A stretch of 64,000 bases of DNA from Gemmatimonadaceae bacterium (GCA_040882285.1 JBBEBQ010000007.1:86533-150532), one strand, 5' to 3'. Shown: positions 50,201 to 58,860, counted from the stretch's first letter. Program-made: numbers and translations. Notes: a model not told the origin generated them from the sequence alone.

Positions 50201-52109
50201 GGAAGTTCCCGGTGCGGCTTTCGCACTTAACAACCGGCAGATTGGCCTGCTGCTGAGCAGGATGTGGGCGGGCGACGGTCACGTCAACACGCTCGATCGG
50301 AACGCCTATTATGCTACGTCCTCGAAGCGCCTCGGGCTGCAGGTGCAGCACCTGCTGCTCCGCCTTGGGATCATCGCGCGAATCCGATGCGTGCAGTTCC
50401 GCTACCGAGGCGCGCACAAAACGGGCTATCAGGTCTTCGTTACCGGCAACGACAACCTGCGGCTCTTCTCCAGCCACATCGCGTCTCGGTTCCTGAATGC
50501 CGAGCGGCGGCGTTTGGTCGCGGAGCTAATCCTCGACACCCCGGTCTACGGTCCGTCCAAGGATGTCGTGCCGGTAGCCGCGCGCAGCCTGGTGCGCGCG
50601 GCCAAAGTGCGGGCCGGCTCGACATGGGCTCAAGTCGAGTCGGGCGCAGATGTGTCGTCGCGCGACTTCACTCCCGCCGGAACGAACCCGCACAAGATCG
50701 GCTTCACGCGTGCGACAGTCGGCCGCCTGGCCGCATACTTCGACGACGCCGAACTCCGGCGACTCGCGGAGGGAGACGTCCTGTGGGACCGAGTTGACGC
50801 GATCGAGTTGCTGGGAGAAATGCGGACTTACGATCTCGAAGTGCCCGGCACGCATAACTTCGTCGCGAACGACGTCATCGTTCACAACAGCCACTCAGTC
50901 GCGTACTCGATCATCGGCTACCACACCGCCTGGCTCAAGACGCACTTCCCCGCCGAGTTCATGGCGGCGCTGCTGTCGTCGCAGATCGGCGACACGGACA
51001 GCGTGGTGAAGTACATCGCGGAAGCGCGCGACATGCGGCTCGACGTGCTGCCGCCCGACGCGAGCGAGTCGGGGTACAAGTTCACCGTAGTCGGCGAGCG
51101 GAAGGTCCGCTTCGGCCTGGGCGCGGTGCGCAACGTGGGACATTCCGCGATCGACTCGATACTCGCCGCTCGCGGCGAGAAGCCGTTCGAGTCGCTGTAC
51201 GACCTGTGCGAGCGGGTGGACCTGCGCGTGTGCAACAAGCGGGTGTTCGAGGCGCTCACGCTGGCCGGCGCGCTCGATTCGCTGGGCGCGCACCGGGCGC
51301 AGATCTTCGCCGGCCTCGACGCGGCGATCCGCGAGGGCTCGCTGCACCAGGACGACAAGCGGTCCGGCCAGGTGTCGCTGTTCGGCGGCCCGGCCGAGAC
51401 CGAGCGCGGCGAGGTGCGCGCGCCGCGGCAGCTTCCCGCCGTCGCGCCCTGGACCGAGAGCGAGCGTCTCACGCGCGAGAAGGAGATCCTCGGCTTCTAC
51501 ATCTCCGGCCATCCGCTCGACCCGTTTCGCGCCGAGGCGGAGCTGTTCGCGACTCATACCGTGGCGAACCTGGGAACATGGGCTCCCGAGACCATGTCGC
51601 TCTGCGTCGTGGTCACCTCCGTGAAGAAGCAGCTGAGCAAGCGGACCGGGGCCGAGTTCGCGCGGCTGATCATCGAGGATTTCTCGGGATCCGCGGAAGT
51701 GATGGTGTTTCCCGAGAAGTGGGCGTCGCTGTCCACGCAGCTCCGGACGGACGTGCCGGTGCTGCTGCGCGGCGCCTACGCGCGGCGCGATCAGACCGCG
51801 GACAATCCGCTCTTCGTCGTGGAGTCGGTGAAGCCGATGACGGATCTGCGGGCCGACGGCCAGGTCGCCGTGCAGCTCGAGCTGACGCTCGGGCAGCACG
51901 CGACCCCGGCGCTGGCGGACGAGCTGCGCGAGGTGATCAGCCACCATCCGGGCTCGGCGCCCATCGAGATCCGGTGGAGCGACGGCAACGGCGAGCGGGC
52001 GGCGTTCCGATCGCGCACATTCACCGTGTCGGCCGACGGGCCGTCGATCGCGGAGCTGCGCGCGCTCGTCGGCAACGACCGCGTCAAAGTCGTGCGGGCG
52101 AACCAGTGA
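47286..52109 (+). CDS. dnaE: DNA polymerase III alpha subunit precursor containing an intein
   Basis: 1607 codons, GTG start; after removal of a 427-residue intein (775-1201) the polymerase is 1180 residues, a normal DnaE length. N-terminal PHP domain (FVHLHCHSEYSLLDGANRIG, AITDHGNLHGAW), palm with GPGRGSAAGSLVAYSL and catalytic aspartates in MPDIDVDFCFERRGE, fingers, then after the intein SHSVAYSIIGYHTAWLKTHF and an OB domain near the C-terminus. Main replicative polymerase. TGA overlaps the accA GTG, a common dnaE-accA pairing. Activity depends on intein splicing. Confidence 0.97.
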   Translation: MSFVHLHCHSEYSLLDGANRIGDLISRALEFEQPALAITDHGNLHGAWDFQEQARKAGIKPIIGMEAYVAPGDRRLKARTDLRSKPYYHLVLLARDAVGYKNLVKLSSLAYTEGFYAKPRVDRELLARYSEGIVVSSACMAGEVAVSLLNDDYDAAREAASWYADVFRDRYYLEVQAHDSPNQAALNERVFKLAAELNLPVVATNDSHFLRREDHDAHDVLLCIGLGRERAEPDRMHYDEGLYFKSADEVAARFPDRPDVLENTLRIAEESSIALSKKYQVPSFPLPPGVGTENDLLIRLATEGARERYLPGAAADAPLPPEVRERLDYELGVITSTGYAGYFLIVYDFIKAARDRGIPVGPGRGSAAGSLVAYSLRITDVCPLRFDLLFERFLNPERVSMPDIDVDFCFERRGEVIEYVRQKYGRDSVGQIITFGTLKSRAAVKDVGRALGFTPKETDDLAKLIPNAPNFSLTVREAMERVPEVRLLYAESRDDTKEARERKARYRELLEYAVKLEGLSRHAGVHAAGVVIAPGPLDEYVPVCTTASRGAAGLASDDDTIVVTQYDMNALEKAGMLKMDFLGLTTLTVIDDTLKSIRARTGSAPDLATLPLDDAETYRMLRSGRTAGVFQFESPLATDMVRNMRCDRFDDLVASNALMRPGPLDAGMHKVYCRRKRGEEPVTYRLPELRDILEPTYGVITYQEQVMRIAQTLAGISLAEADVLRKAVGKKDAELIREELGKFVEKAVARGYDRSIIEEISGQLETFGRYGFNKCLPGHAEILDAATGRLVRIEDLYTAAAKLDHVVTCDPASLKLQHGRVATVMDNGIKTVYRLRTESGREIDATANHPFLTFDGWRELGDLAIGEHIAVPRSLPVEGTVEWPEHEVIALGHLLAEGNLCHPTGVYFYNQDSAEVGDFVAAAEQFSNVACTTKPHKGTDSVYTRRIDRTQPSGIFEWARLLGMLGKTAVHKEVPGAAFALNNRQIGLLLSRMWAGDGHVNTLDRNAYYATSSKRLGLQVQHLLLRLGIIARIRCVQFRYRGAHKTGYQVFVTGNDNLRLFSSHIASRFLNAERRRLVAELILDTPVYGPSKDVVPVAARSLVRAAKVRAGSTWAQVESGADVSSRDFTPAGTNPHKIGFTRATVGRLAAYFDDAELRRLAEGDVLWDRVDAIELLGEMRTYDLEVPGTHNFVANDVIVHNSHSVAYSIIGYHTAWLKTHFPAEFMAALLSSQIGDTDSVVKYIAEARDMRLDVLPPDASESGYKFTVVGERKVRFGLGAVRNVGHSAIDSILAARGEKPFESLYDLCERVDLRVCNKRVFEALTLAGALDSLGAHRAQIFAGLDAAIREGSLHQDDKRSGQVSLFGGPAETERGEVRAPRQLPAVAPWTESERLTREKEILGFYISGHPLDPFRAEAELFATHTVANLGTWAPETMSLCVVVTSVKKQLSKRTGAEFARLIIEDFSGSAEVMVFPEKWASLSTQLRTDVPVLLRGAYARRDQTADNPLFVVESVKPMTDLRADGQVAVQLELTLGQHATPALADELREVISHHPGSAPIEIRWSDGNGERAAFRSRTFTVSADGPSIAELRALVGNDRVKVVRANQ
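49608..50888 (+). mobile_element. DnaE intein with LAGLIDADG (DOD) homing endonuclease
   Basis: 427 residues in frame inside dnaE, from Cys775 (CLPGHAEILDAATG) to His-Asn1200-1201 (VIVHN), with Ser1202 as the C-extein nucleophile. Splicing motifs: block A Cys1, block B TANHPFLTFDGW (TxxH), block F MRTYDLEVPGTHNFVAND, block G VIVHN|S. Endonuclease motifs: LGHLLAEGN (~889) and LLSRMWAGDGHV (~988), each keeping the acidic residue. The target is the invariant polymerase sequence FNK|SHS, four residues downstream of the cyanobacterial split DnaE intein site. Base use is more AT-rich than the surrounding dnaE. Confidence 0.95.
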
Positions 52110-53077
52110 GCACGGGAGTCACTCTGGAATTCGAGAAGCCGATCGCCGAGCTGGAGCGGCGGATCGAGGACCTGCGCAAGGCCGCGGGCGACGGCCAACT
52201 GAGCGTGGACGAGGAAGTCGCCACGCTGGAGGCGAAGCTCGCGGAGATGCGCGCCGAGGTGTATCGCAACCTCACGCCCATCCAGCGCGTGCAGGTGGCG
52301 CGGAGCAGCAAGCGCCCGTTCACCGAGGATTACATCCGGCTCATCTTCACCGACTTCATCGAGCTGCACGGCGATCGCGCGTTCCGCGAGGACGCCGCCA
52401 TCATCGGGGGATGGGCCAGGCTCGACGGCGAGACGGTGATGATCATCGGCCACCAGCGCGGCCGCGACACCAAGGAGAATCTCAAGCGCAACTTCGGGAT
52501 GCCGCATCCCGAGGGATACCGCAAGGCGCTGCGACTGATGAAGCTGGCCGAGAAGTTCCACGTCCCGGTGCTGACGTTCGTGGACACTCCCGGCGCCTGG
52601 GCGGGACTCGGCGCCGAGGAGCGGGGCCAGTCGGAAGCGATCGCCCGGAACCTGCTGGAGATGAGCCAGCTCATGGTGCCGATCGTGGCCACCATCATCG
52701 GCGAAGGCGGCTCCGGCGGGGCGCTCGCGCTCGCGGTGGCGGACCGGGTGCTGATGCTGGAGAACGCGGTCTACTCGGTGATCACGGTCGAGGGGTGCGC
52801 CGCGATCCTGTGGAAGGCCGACGGCAAGAACCAGGAGCTGCGCGACCGCGCTGCGTCCGCGCTGCGGATCACCGCGCCCGACCTGCTTCCGCTCAAGGTC
52901 ATCGACGAGATCATTCCCGAGCCGCCCGGCGGCGCGCACGCCAACCACGAGGTGGCCGCCGCCGCGGTGCAGGAGGCACTGATGCGGCACCTGGAAGAGC
53001 TGCGCAAATACCGGCCGGAGAAGCTGGTTCGGCGCCGACGACAGAAATTTCTGCGAATCGGGCAATGGAGCGAGTAG
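52106..53077 (+). CDS. accA: Acetyl-CoA carboxylase carboxyltransferase subunit alpha
   Basis: 323 codons, GTG overlapping the dnaE stop. Transfers carboxyl from biotin to acetyl-CoA with AccD, first step of fatty-acid synthesis. N-terminal helix LEFEKPIAELERRIEDLRKA, then TPIQRVQVARSSKRP, FIELHGDRAFREDAAIIGG, GRDTKENLKRNFGMPHPEGY, FVDTPGAWAGLGAEERGQSE, GEGGSGGALALAVADRVLML, EGCAAILWKD-type segment (EGCAAILWKADGKNQ). Length typical. accD is not in the window. Confidence 0.96.
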   Translation: MSTGVTLEFEKPIAELERRIEDLRKAAGDGQLSVDEEVATLEAKLAEMRAEVYRNLTPIQRVQVARSSKRPFTEDYIRLIFTDFIELHGDRAFREDAAIIGGWARLDGETVMIIGHQRGRDTKENLKRNFGMPHPEGYRKALRLMKLAEKFHVPVLTFVDTPGAWAGLGAEERGQSEAIARNLLEMSQLMVPIVATIIGEGGSGGALALAVADRVLMLENAVYSVITVEGCAAILWKADGKNQELRDRAASALRITAPDLLPLKVIDEIIPEPPGGAHANHEVAAAAVQEALMRHLEELRKYRPEKLVRRRRQKFLRIGQWSE

Positions 53078-53079
53078 AA

Positions 53080-53184
53080 GTGACTAGTGACTAGTGACTA
53101 GTGACTAGTAACAACAACTACCCCATGCCGAGCTTTTCCTGTCGTTCCGCTTACACTAGTCACTAGTCACTAGTCACTAGTCAC
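53080..53184. repeat. Heptamer element, family 2, inverted arms
   Basis: Left arm 53080-53110 (four GTGACTA units), ~44 bp centre, right arm 53155-53184. Starts 3 bp after the accA stop and ends 9 bp before the ricT ATG. Confidence 0.92.
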
Positions 53185-53193
53185 CGCTTGCAA

Positions 53194-54288
53194 ATGACTC
53201 ATCTCATTGAAGTGGCCTTCAGCGGCAACAGAAAGGAGTTCTTCGAGTGGCCGGAATCCGAGCCGCCGCCGCTCAAGGCGCCGGTCATCGTCGACGCCGA
53301 TCGCGGCGAGGACTTCGGCTACGTGCACGCGGTCGGCGAGCTGGCGGAGAAGCGCAGCCGCGGCTGCGCCCACGGCTGCGGCTATTCTCCCGGGACGAAC
53401 GAGCCCGCCGCGCCCGCGCGCCGCGCGTTGCGGATCGCCAACGAAGCCGACGTGCGCCAGGCCGGCAGCATGAAAAAGCTCAGCGCCGACGCGCGCCGGC
53501 AAGCCGCCGAGAAGGTGAAAGGCGCCGGGCTCCAGATGAAGATCTCGGACGCGGAGTGGCAGTGGGACCGGCGCAAGCTCACGCTGTACTTCACGGCCGA
53601 AAAGCGCGTCGATTTCCGCAACCTCGTGCGCGACCTCGCGTCGCTGTTCAAGACTCGGATAGAGCTGAAGCAGATCGGCGTGCGCGACGAGGCCAAGCGG
53701 CTCGACGGCATCGGGCGCTGCGGCCGGCAATACTGCTCGGCGTCGTGGCTCCCCGAGCTGCGGCCCGTCAACCTCGGCGTGGCCAAGGACCAGCGGCTGT
53801 CACTCAATCCATCGCAGATCTCGGGCGCGTGCGGCCGGCTGATGTGCTGCCTGAGATACGAGCACGAGATGTACGTGACCGCGCGGAAGCGGTTCCCCAA
53901 GGAAGGCCGGACGTTCACCACATCGACGGGTGAAGAGAAAATCGTCGCCAACGACATCTTCCAGGAGCGGGTCACGCTGCGCGCGGCCGAGGGCGAGCAG
54001 CGGGTCTTGACGCTCGCTCAGTTCTCGCTCGAGACCGGGTTCGTGTCGCCGTCCGCCGCGGTCGCGGCCGCGGACTCCATGGAGACGGCCGAGATGGCGG
54101 ACGATCTCGCGCTAGTGGATGAGCTGATCGCCGAGGAGACGGGCGCCGTCGAGCCGGCCGCGCCTGCTCCAGACATGGCGCCGCAACCGTCGCCCGCGTC
54201 CGGCGAGGATTCCGCGCAGACGGCGCGACGCCGGCGGCGGGGCCGCCGCGGCGGGCGCAGGAACCGCGGTCCCAAGCAAGGCGACTGA
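53194..54288 (+). CDS. ricT: PSP1-domain protein, RicT/YaaT family
   Basis: 364 codons from ATG at 53194 (TTG at 53188 possible). PSP1 core: EKRVDFRNLVRDLASLFKTR, RIELKQIGVRDEAKRLDGIG, RCGRQYCSASWL, and ISGACGRLMCCLRYEHEMY, giving the conserved cysteines that ligate Fe-S in the RicT complex. An extra N-terminal ~100 residues carry CAHGCG, and a basic RRRRGRRGGRRNRGPKQGD tail follows an Ala/Pro-rich linker. In Bacillus RicT forms part of the Y-complex guiding RNase Y; here function is by homology. metG starts 2 bp downstream. Confidence 0.85.
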   Translation: MTHLIEVAFSGNRKEFFEWPESEPPPLKAPVIVDADRGEDFGYVHAVGELAEKRSRGCAHGCGYSPGTNEPAAPARRALRIANEADVRQAGSMKKLSADARRQAAEKVKGAGLQMKISDAEWQWDRRKLTLYFTAEKRVDFRNLVRDLASLFKTRIELKQIGVRDEAKRLDGIGRCGRQYCSASWLPELRPVNLGVAKDQRLSLNPSQISGACGRLMCCLRYEHEMYVTARKRFPKEGRTFTTSTGEEKIVANDIFQERVTLRAAEGEQRVLTLAQFSLETGFVSPSAAVAAADSMETAEMADDLALVDELIAEETGAVEPAAPAPDMAPQPSPASGEDSAQTARRRRRGRRGGRRNRGPKQGD

Positions 54289-54290
54289 GC

Positions 54291-55853
54291 TTGGCGAGAT
54301 TTTACCTCACGACCGCGATCGACTACGCCAACGGCGACCCACACCACGGGCACGCCTTCGAGAAGATCGGCGCGGACGTGATCGCGCGGTACCACCGCAT
54401 GCGGGGCGACGACGTGCACTTCCTCATAGGGATGGACGAGCACGGGCAGAAGGTCGCGCAGGCGGCGTCCGATCGCGGCATCCCTCCGCAGGAGTTCGTG
54501 GACCATATCGCGGCGAAGTTCCTCGCGATGTGGCGGCGGCTGGACATCTCGCACGACCAGTTCATCCGAACCACGGACGCCGCGCACCGGAAGGGCGTGC
54601 GCGCGCTCATCAAGCGCATTCACGAGAACAACCCCGACGATTTCTACGAGCAGAGCTACGAGGGCTGGTACTGCGTGGGGTGCGAGCTGTTCAAGCGCGA
54701 CAACGAGATCGTCGACGGCCGGTGCGTGGACCATCCGACGCGCGAGCTGGAATGGACCGAGGAGCGCAACTGGTTCTTCCGGCTCACGAAGTACGCCGAC
54801 TTTCTCCAGCGGCTGATCGGGGAGCGCCGCGAGTTCCTCCAACCGGAGACGCGGCGCAACGAGATCCGCTCGCTGCTCGAGCAGGGGCTGGAGGACATCT
54901 CGATCTCGCGCGCGCGGCTGAGCTGGGCAATTCCCTTCCCGCTCCAGTCGGCCGATCCCGCCGCCGCCGAGCAGGGCACGTGGGTCTGGTTCGACGCTCT
55001 GCCGAACTATCTGACCGCGACCGGCTACCCTGACGCCGGCTATCGCGACCGCTGGCCGGCCCAGCTGCACATCGTGGGCAAGGACATCACCCGGCTGCAC
55101 GCGGTCGTCTGGCCGGCGATGCTGCAGGCCGCGGAGCTGCCGCTGCCGGAGCGCGTGTGGGCCCACGGCTTCGTGCTGCTGGGCGGCGAGCGATTCAGCA
55201 AGTCATCCGGGGTCCGGCTCGACCTCGACGAAGTGATCGACCGGTACGGGGCCGACGCGCTCCGCTACTATCTGATGCGCGAGATCCCGTTCGACGCGGA
55301 CGGGTCATTTTCCTGGGAGCGGTTCGAGGAGCGGTACAACTCCGAGCTCGCCAACGCGCTGGGCAATCTCGCGAGCCGTACCGTGGCCATGGTGGAGAAG
55401 TACTGCGGCGGAGTGGTTCCCGCGGGCGCGCCGAACGAGGTGGACGCCGCCGATGCGCGCGATTACGCGGCGTACCACTCGGCCATGGACGGCTCGCGCG
55501 GGTATCTGCTGCACGAAGCGCTCAAGAGCGTGTGGGCGACGGTCGCGCGCGGCAACGAGTTCGTTGACCGGCAAGCGCCGTGGAGGCTGGCCAAGGATCC
55601 GGCAAAGGCCGGCGAGCTCCACGCAGTGCTGGCATCGCTGATCCGGCAGCTCGCGCGACACGCGGTTTACCTCGCGCCGTTCATGCCGGCGAAATCCCAG
55701 GAGCTGTGGCACGCGCTCGGCGCGCCGGGCGACGTGAACGCGGTGCGGTTCGCGGAGATCGAGAGGATCGATCCGAGCGGGTGGAGGGTGGCGAAAGGGC
55801 CGCCGCTCTTCCCCAAGGAAGCCCCCCCGTCTACCTCCCAGCCGGGTCGCTGA
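54291..55853 (+). CDS. metG: Methionyl-tRNA synthetase
   Basis: 520 codons, TTG start 2 bp after ricT. Class I synthetase: HIGH-box variant DPHHGHAFEKIGADVIARYH, GMDEHGQKVAQAASDRG, a single zinc knuckle CVGCELFKRDNEIVDGRCVDH, the anticodon-side WFDALPNYLTATGYPD, and the KMSKS variant ERFSKSSGVRLDLDE. Ends after the helical anticodon-binding domain (ERIDPSGWRV), with no C-terminal tRNA-binding extension, so it is the short form. Its last 23 bp overlap the convergent lipoprotein gene. Confidence 0.95.
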   Translation: MARFYLTTAIDYANGDPHHGHAFEKIGADVIARYHRMRGDDVHFLIGMDEHGQKVAQAASDRGIPPQEFVDHIAAKFLAMWRRLDISHDQFIRTTDAAHRKGVRALIKRIHENNPDDFYEQSYEGWYCVGCELFKRDNEIVDGRCVDHPTRELEWTEERNWFFRLTKYADFLQRLIGERREFLQPETRRNEIRSLLEQGLEDISISRARLSWAIPFPLQSADPAAAEQGTWVWFDALPNYLTATGYPDAGYRDRWPAQLHIVGKDITRLHAVVWPAMLQAAELPLPERVWAHGFVLLGGERFSKSSGVRLDLDEVIDRYGADALRYYLMREIPFDADGSFSWERFEERYNSELANALGNLASRTVAMVEKYCGGVVPAGAPNEVDAADARDYAAYHSAMDGSRGYLLHEALKSVWATVARGNEFVDRQAPWRLAKDPAKAGELHAVLASLIRQLARHAVYLAPFMPAKSQELWHALGAPGDVNAVRFAEIERIDPSGWRVAKGPPLFPKEAPPSTSQPGR

Positions 55854-56232
55854 GGGACACGACGATCGCCCCATGCGGGTGACCCGCGCCAAAGCGGTAG
55901 TTGGCCGCGGCGGGATTGAGGAATTCCATCCATGCGACGTTTCCGGCGGCTATCTCCCGGAGGGACTCTACTCCTCCGAGGCGGGCACGGTCGAGATACA
56001 CCCAGATATCGGCCTCGAAGCTGACGCTCTGCGGTCCCCGCTTGACCAGCCACGTTGGACGCAGCACACGCACCGCATCGAGAGCCGTCCCCGAGACCTG
56101 GGCGCGGATCTCTTCCTGGGGAATGAAGTTTCGCGATCGGCCGGGAGCCGTGTCCACGCCCGGCGGCACGGAAGCGCAGGCCGTGGCGATCAGAGTGAGA
56201 GCGGCAACCGTGAAAATCCCTTGGCGCGACAT
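55831..56232 (-). CDS. Small lipoprotein of unknown function
   Basis: 133 codons, ATG. Lipobox in ALTLIATACASVPP. Mature part: NFIPQEEIRAQVSGTALDAV-RVLRPTWLVKRG, VYLDRARLGGVESLREIAAG, NVAWMEFLNPAAANYRFGAG and HPHGAIVVSL. The alternating pattern (x-Y-L-D-x-x-R-L-G-G ... V-x-x-x-E-F-L ... A-x-x-x-F-G) resembles plug-like small proteins, related in style to the gene at 56421, and may be a separate plug-type module. Ends inside the 3' end of metG on the other strand. Confidence 0.65.
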   Translation of the reverse strand: MSRQGIFTVAALTLIATACASVPPGVDTAPGRSRNFIPQEEIRAQVSGTALDAVRVLRPTWLVKRGPQSVSFEADIWVYLDRARLGGVESLREIAAGNVAWMEFLNPAAANYRFGAGHPHGAIVVSLSDPAGR

Positions 56233-56420
56233 GACATGCTCCTACCGTGTCCTGGCGTAAGTCCTTCTGCCGGAACGGACACGACCCTCCCGGCTTCCGG
56301 AAGATAGAGCGCGCTCGCCGGGGCGTCCAACGCGGCCCCCGCCGCGTCCGGGAATGAAGAACACTTGACAGTCGCGGAGCCGGGCGCAACGATGAAGAGG
56401 AAGCCCCTGGAGGTGGCAGC

Positions 56421-57170
56421 ATGATTGCGCGGTATCTCGGCACGGCCGCATTGGCGGCAGCTTTCTCTACGCCGCAGTCTCTTTCGGCGCAAGCGACGCC
56501 CGCCGCGCCGGCGCCGTCCTACGAGCTCAAGGGCACCATCGTCGATGGATCGAATCGCCCGTTGGGCCTCGTCGAAGTCGTCCTCATTCGCGACGCGGCC
56601 GTAGTCCACACGGTCCTGTCGGGAGATAACGGCCGGTTCACGTTCGGGCGCGTGGCGGCGGGCCAGGTGATGCTGCACTTCCGCCGGATCGGGTACGCGG
56701 CGCAAACGATCGATATGGTCGTCGGGCCCGGCGGACACCCCAGCGTGAGCGAGATCGTGCTGGTCGAGCTTCCATCGCAGTTGACGGACGTCACCATCAA
56801 CACCGCTGCGGAGGACGAGAGATATCGCTCGTTCTACGAGCGGAAGCGGCAGCGGGCTTCATTCGGACGTTTTCTGGAACACAAGGACATTCGCCGCCTC
56901 GGTCCCGCCAACCCCAGCGATCTGTTTCGAACGGTGCCGGGAACCACCATCCGGTCCGCCAACCTGTACGGGAATACCATTCGCGTTCGAGGTTGCCAGC
57001 CGATGGTCTGGGTGGACGGGCAGCGTGTTCCGGGCGCGGAGCTGGACGAGGTGGTTCAGCCCACGGAGATCGGCGCGATCGAGTTTTATCCGTCTTCCGC
57101 CGGAGTGCCGGCGCAGTACATGGAGCGGGGGAACCGGTTGTGCGGGCTCATTCTCGTCTGGACACGCTGA
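56421..57170 (+). CDS. Carboxypeptidase-regulatory-like protein with stand-alone TonB plug
   Basis: 249 codons, ATG, with GGAGGTGGCA upstream. Signal peptide (MIARYLGTAALAAAFSTPQS), carboxypeptidase-regulatory-like domain (YELKGTIVDGSNRPLGLVEV ... RFTFGRVAAGQVMLHFRRIG), then a plug-type domain (ERKRQRASFGRFLEHKDIRR, DLFRTVPGTTIRSANLYGN, QPMVWVDGQRVPGAELDEV, IGAIEFYPSSAGVPAQYM) ending NRLCGLILVWTR. No barrel follows. Same architecture as the first two-thirds of the 43535 protein. Role unknown; periplasmic by signal. Confidence 0.75.
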   Translation: MIARYLGTAALAAAFSTPQSLSAQATPAAPAPSYELKGTIVDGSNRPLGLVEVVLIRDAAVVHTVLSGDNGRFTFGRVAAGQVMLHFRRIGYAAQTIDMVVGPGGHPSVSEIVLVELPSQLTDVTINTAAEDERYRSFYERKRQRASFGRFLEHKDIRRLGPANPSDLFRTVPGTTIRSANLYGNTIRVRGCQPMVWVDGQRVPGAELDEVVQPTEIGAIEFYPSSAGVPAQYMERGNRLCGLILVWTR

Positions 57171-57208
57171 CGGCGCGTTGTCGGTCCTGGTAAGGGCAAG
57201 CGGTCCCA

Positions 57209-57246
57209 CAAAAAAGCCCCTCCACTTCGGAGGGGCTTTTCTGTTT
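57209..57246. terminator. Bidirectional intrinsic terminator
   Basis: ACAAAAAAGCCCCTCC, loop ACTTC, GGAGGGGCTTTTCTGTTT: a GC-rich 10-bp stem flanked by A-run and T-run, able to stop transcription of the 56421 gene and the convergent SusD/SusC pair. Confidence 0.92.
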
Positions 57247-57259
57247 CAAACGACGGTAT

Positions 57260-58834
57260 TTACCTCACCCCGCAGCTTGCTCCGGGGTACGTCGGCGCGT
57301 CGGTTGGGCTCGTGTCCCAGTAGATCCGGGTCGTGAACTCATCCGGCCCCTGCCTGGCAATAGCGGCATCCACGTTGGCCGTGTTGACTGATTTCTCGCG
57401 AACGGAATACTGATACCGCCGGGGGACCGTACCGATGATCGCGGCGGGTCCCGGCTTGACCGTTGCCGGCACGCACGTCCGGCGCCATTCCGCCCACGCC
57501 TGGACGCCCTCGCCGTAAAGAGCGATCCACTTCTGCAGCGCGATCTGGCCGTGTCCAGCCGTACCGCCGGCGTATACGATCTCCGGACGGGCGAGGAAGG
57601 TGGCGATCGCAGCGGCGTCGGTCACGCCCCACTGCGCCATGGACGCCTGGATTCCCTGCGTATAGTACGCCGCCGCGCTCCCCGTGATCCAGCCCCGTTC
57701 CACCGCCTCGGCCAGGATGAACGACACTTCGGCGTAGGTCAGGACGAACGACGGGAACCTCTGGCCGGTAAGACCGGTGCAACCGGAGCAGAACCGGTCC
57801 GTGGAATAGAAAACCCTGCCCGGACGCGACGAGATAAGAGAGTAATTCCCGGCCTCGGACGCCGTGAGAGCATTGGGCATTCCGGCATACACGGTCGGGT
57901 CCGCGAGCGTCGGCTGCGCATACACCGGTATGCGGGGATCATTCACTGGCAGCATCTGGCCCATGAGACGATCCGACAGCCGGTGATCGTCGCGGGTGCG
58001 GTTGTTGACCGCCCACGGGTTGTCGTAGATGCCGTCTCCCGGCCAGTTCATCTGCGCGTTGTCGGCGTTCGACGCCAGCAAGCCGCCGGGCGCGCCGATG
58101 GCGGCCGTGAGCTCCGCTCGCGCCGTGGTCGGATCGACGTTGGCGAGCCGCATGGCGTGGCGGGCGCGGAGGGAGTTGCCGAACCGCTGCCACCTCAGGC
58201 TGTTCCCGGCGAAGATCGGGTCGGCATTGCCGAGAGTCTGGCCGGAGCCGCCGGCGATGGCGGTCACGGCCTCGGCGAGATCGCGGAAGAGACCGGTGTA
58301 AATGTCCTTCTGCGCGTCGTACGCCGGTTGGATTAGCGCGTCAGTAGCGTCTCCCTGGAGTGCCTGCGAGTACGGCACGTCACCCCAAACGTCGGTCACG
58401 TAGCCGAATATCAGGCTCCGCATGATTTGAGGAGGACCCCATAGCAGCGGCTGCGTGGCCGTCTTTCCGGCGTCGATTACGGCCTGGAAGTTCTTCAGCT
58501 CTTGCGCGTATGTGAAGATGAAGCTGTTGTTGGTGACTTCCCCGCCGAGCCGCAGGTACTGGTCTTCATCCGGGTACTGTACCTGGGCGAGGTGCTGCGC
58601 GGTCAGCACCGGACCGCGCATGTTCGTCGGATTGCTCCCGAACCAGCGCTGCATCGCGATGCGCGTGGCGTACGTGAACACCGCTTGCGGCGGAGCCGAC
58701 GTCGGGTTGTTCGGGTCCTCGTTGACCCGGGTCAGCCTGTCGGCGTCGCATGCCGCGACACCGAGCAGGAGCACGGCACCGAGACCCGCGAGTCCAAAGA
58801 TCCTGGTTCGCGATCCGGGATTGCTATAGCGCAT
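57260..58834 (-). CDS. SusD/RagB-like outer-membrane lipoprotein (second pair)
   Basis: 524 codons from ATG at 58832-58834, with CTGGAGACG upstream; ATG at 58864 overlaps the SusC stop (ATGA) and could be used by coupling. Lipoprotein signal SRTRIFGLAGLGAVLLLGVAAC, mature LTRVNEDPNNPTSAPPQAVF, the N-terminal motif of SusD-like group 2 proteins; then YVTDVWGDVPYSQALQG, LTYAEVSFILAEAVERGWIT and YAGGTAGHGQIALQKWIALY. Surface lid for the SusC transporter upstream; substrate unknown. Confidence 0.9.
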   Translation of the reverse strand: MRYSNPGSRTRIFGLAGLGAVLLLGVAACDADRLTRVNEDPNNPTSAPPQAVFTYATRIAMQRWFGSNPTNMRGPVLTAQHLAQVQYPDEDQYLRLGGEVTNNSFIFTYAQELKNFQAVIDAGKTATQPLLWGPPQIMRSLIFGYVTDVWGDVPYSQALQGDATDALIQPAYDAQKDIYTGLFRDLAEAVTAIAGGSGQTLGNADPIFAGNSLRWQRFGNSLRARHAMRLANVDPTTARAELTAAIGAPGGLLASNADNAQMNWPGDGIYDNPWAVNNRTRDDHRLSDRLMGQMLPVNDPRIPVYAQPTLADPTVYAGMPNALTASEAGNYSLISSRPGRVFYSTDRFCSGCTGLTGQRFPSFVLTYAEVSFILAEAVERGWITGSAAAYYTQGIQASMAQWGVTDAAAIATFLARPEIVYAGGTAGHGQIALQKWIALYGEGVQAWAEWRRTCVPATVKPGPAAIIGTVPRRYQYSVREKSVNTANVDAAIARQGPDEFTTRIYWDTSPTDAPTYPGASCGVR

Positions 58835-58860
58835 GGTGTTGGCGTCTCCAGTTATATGCG

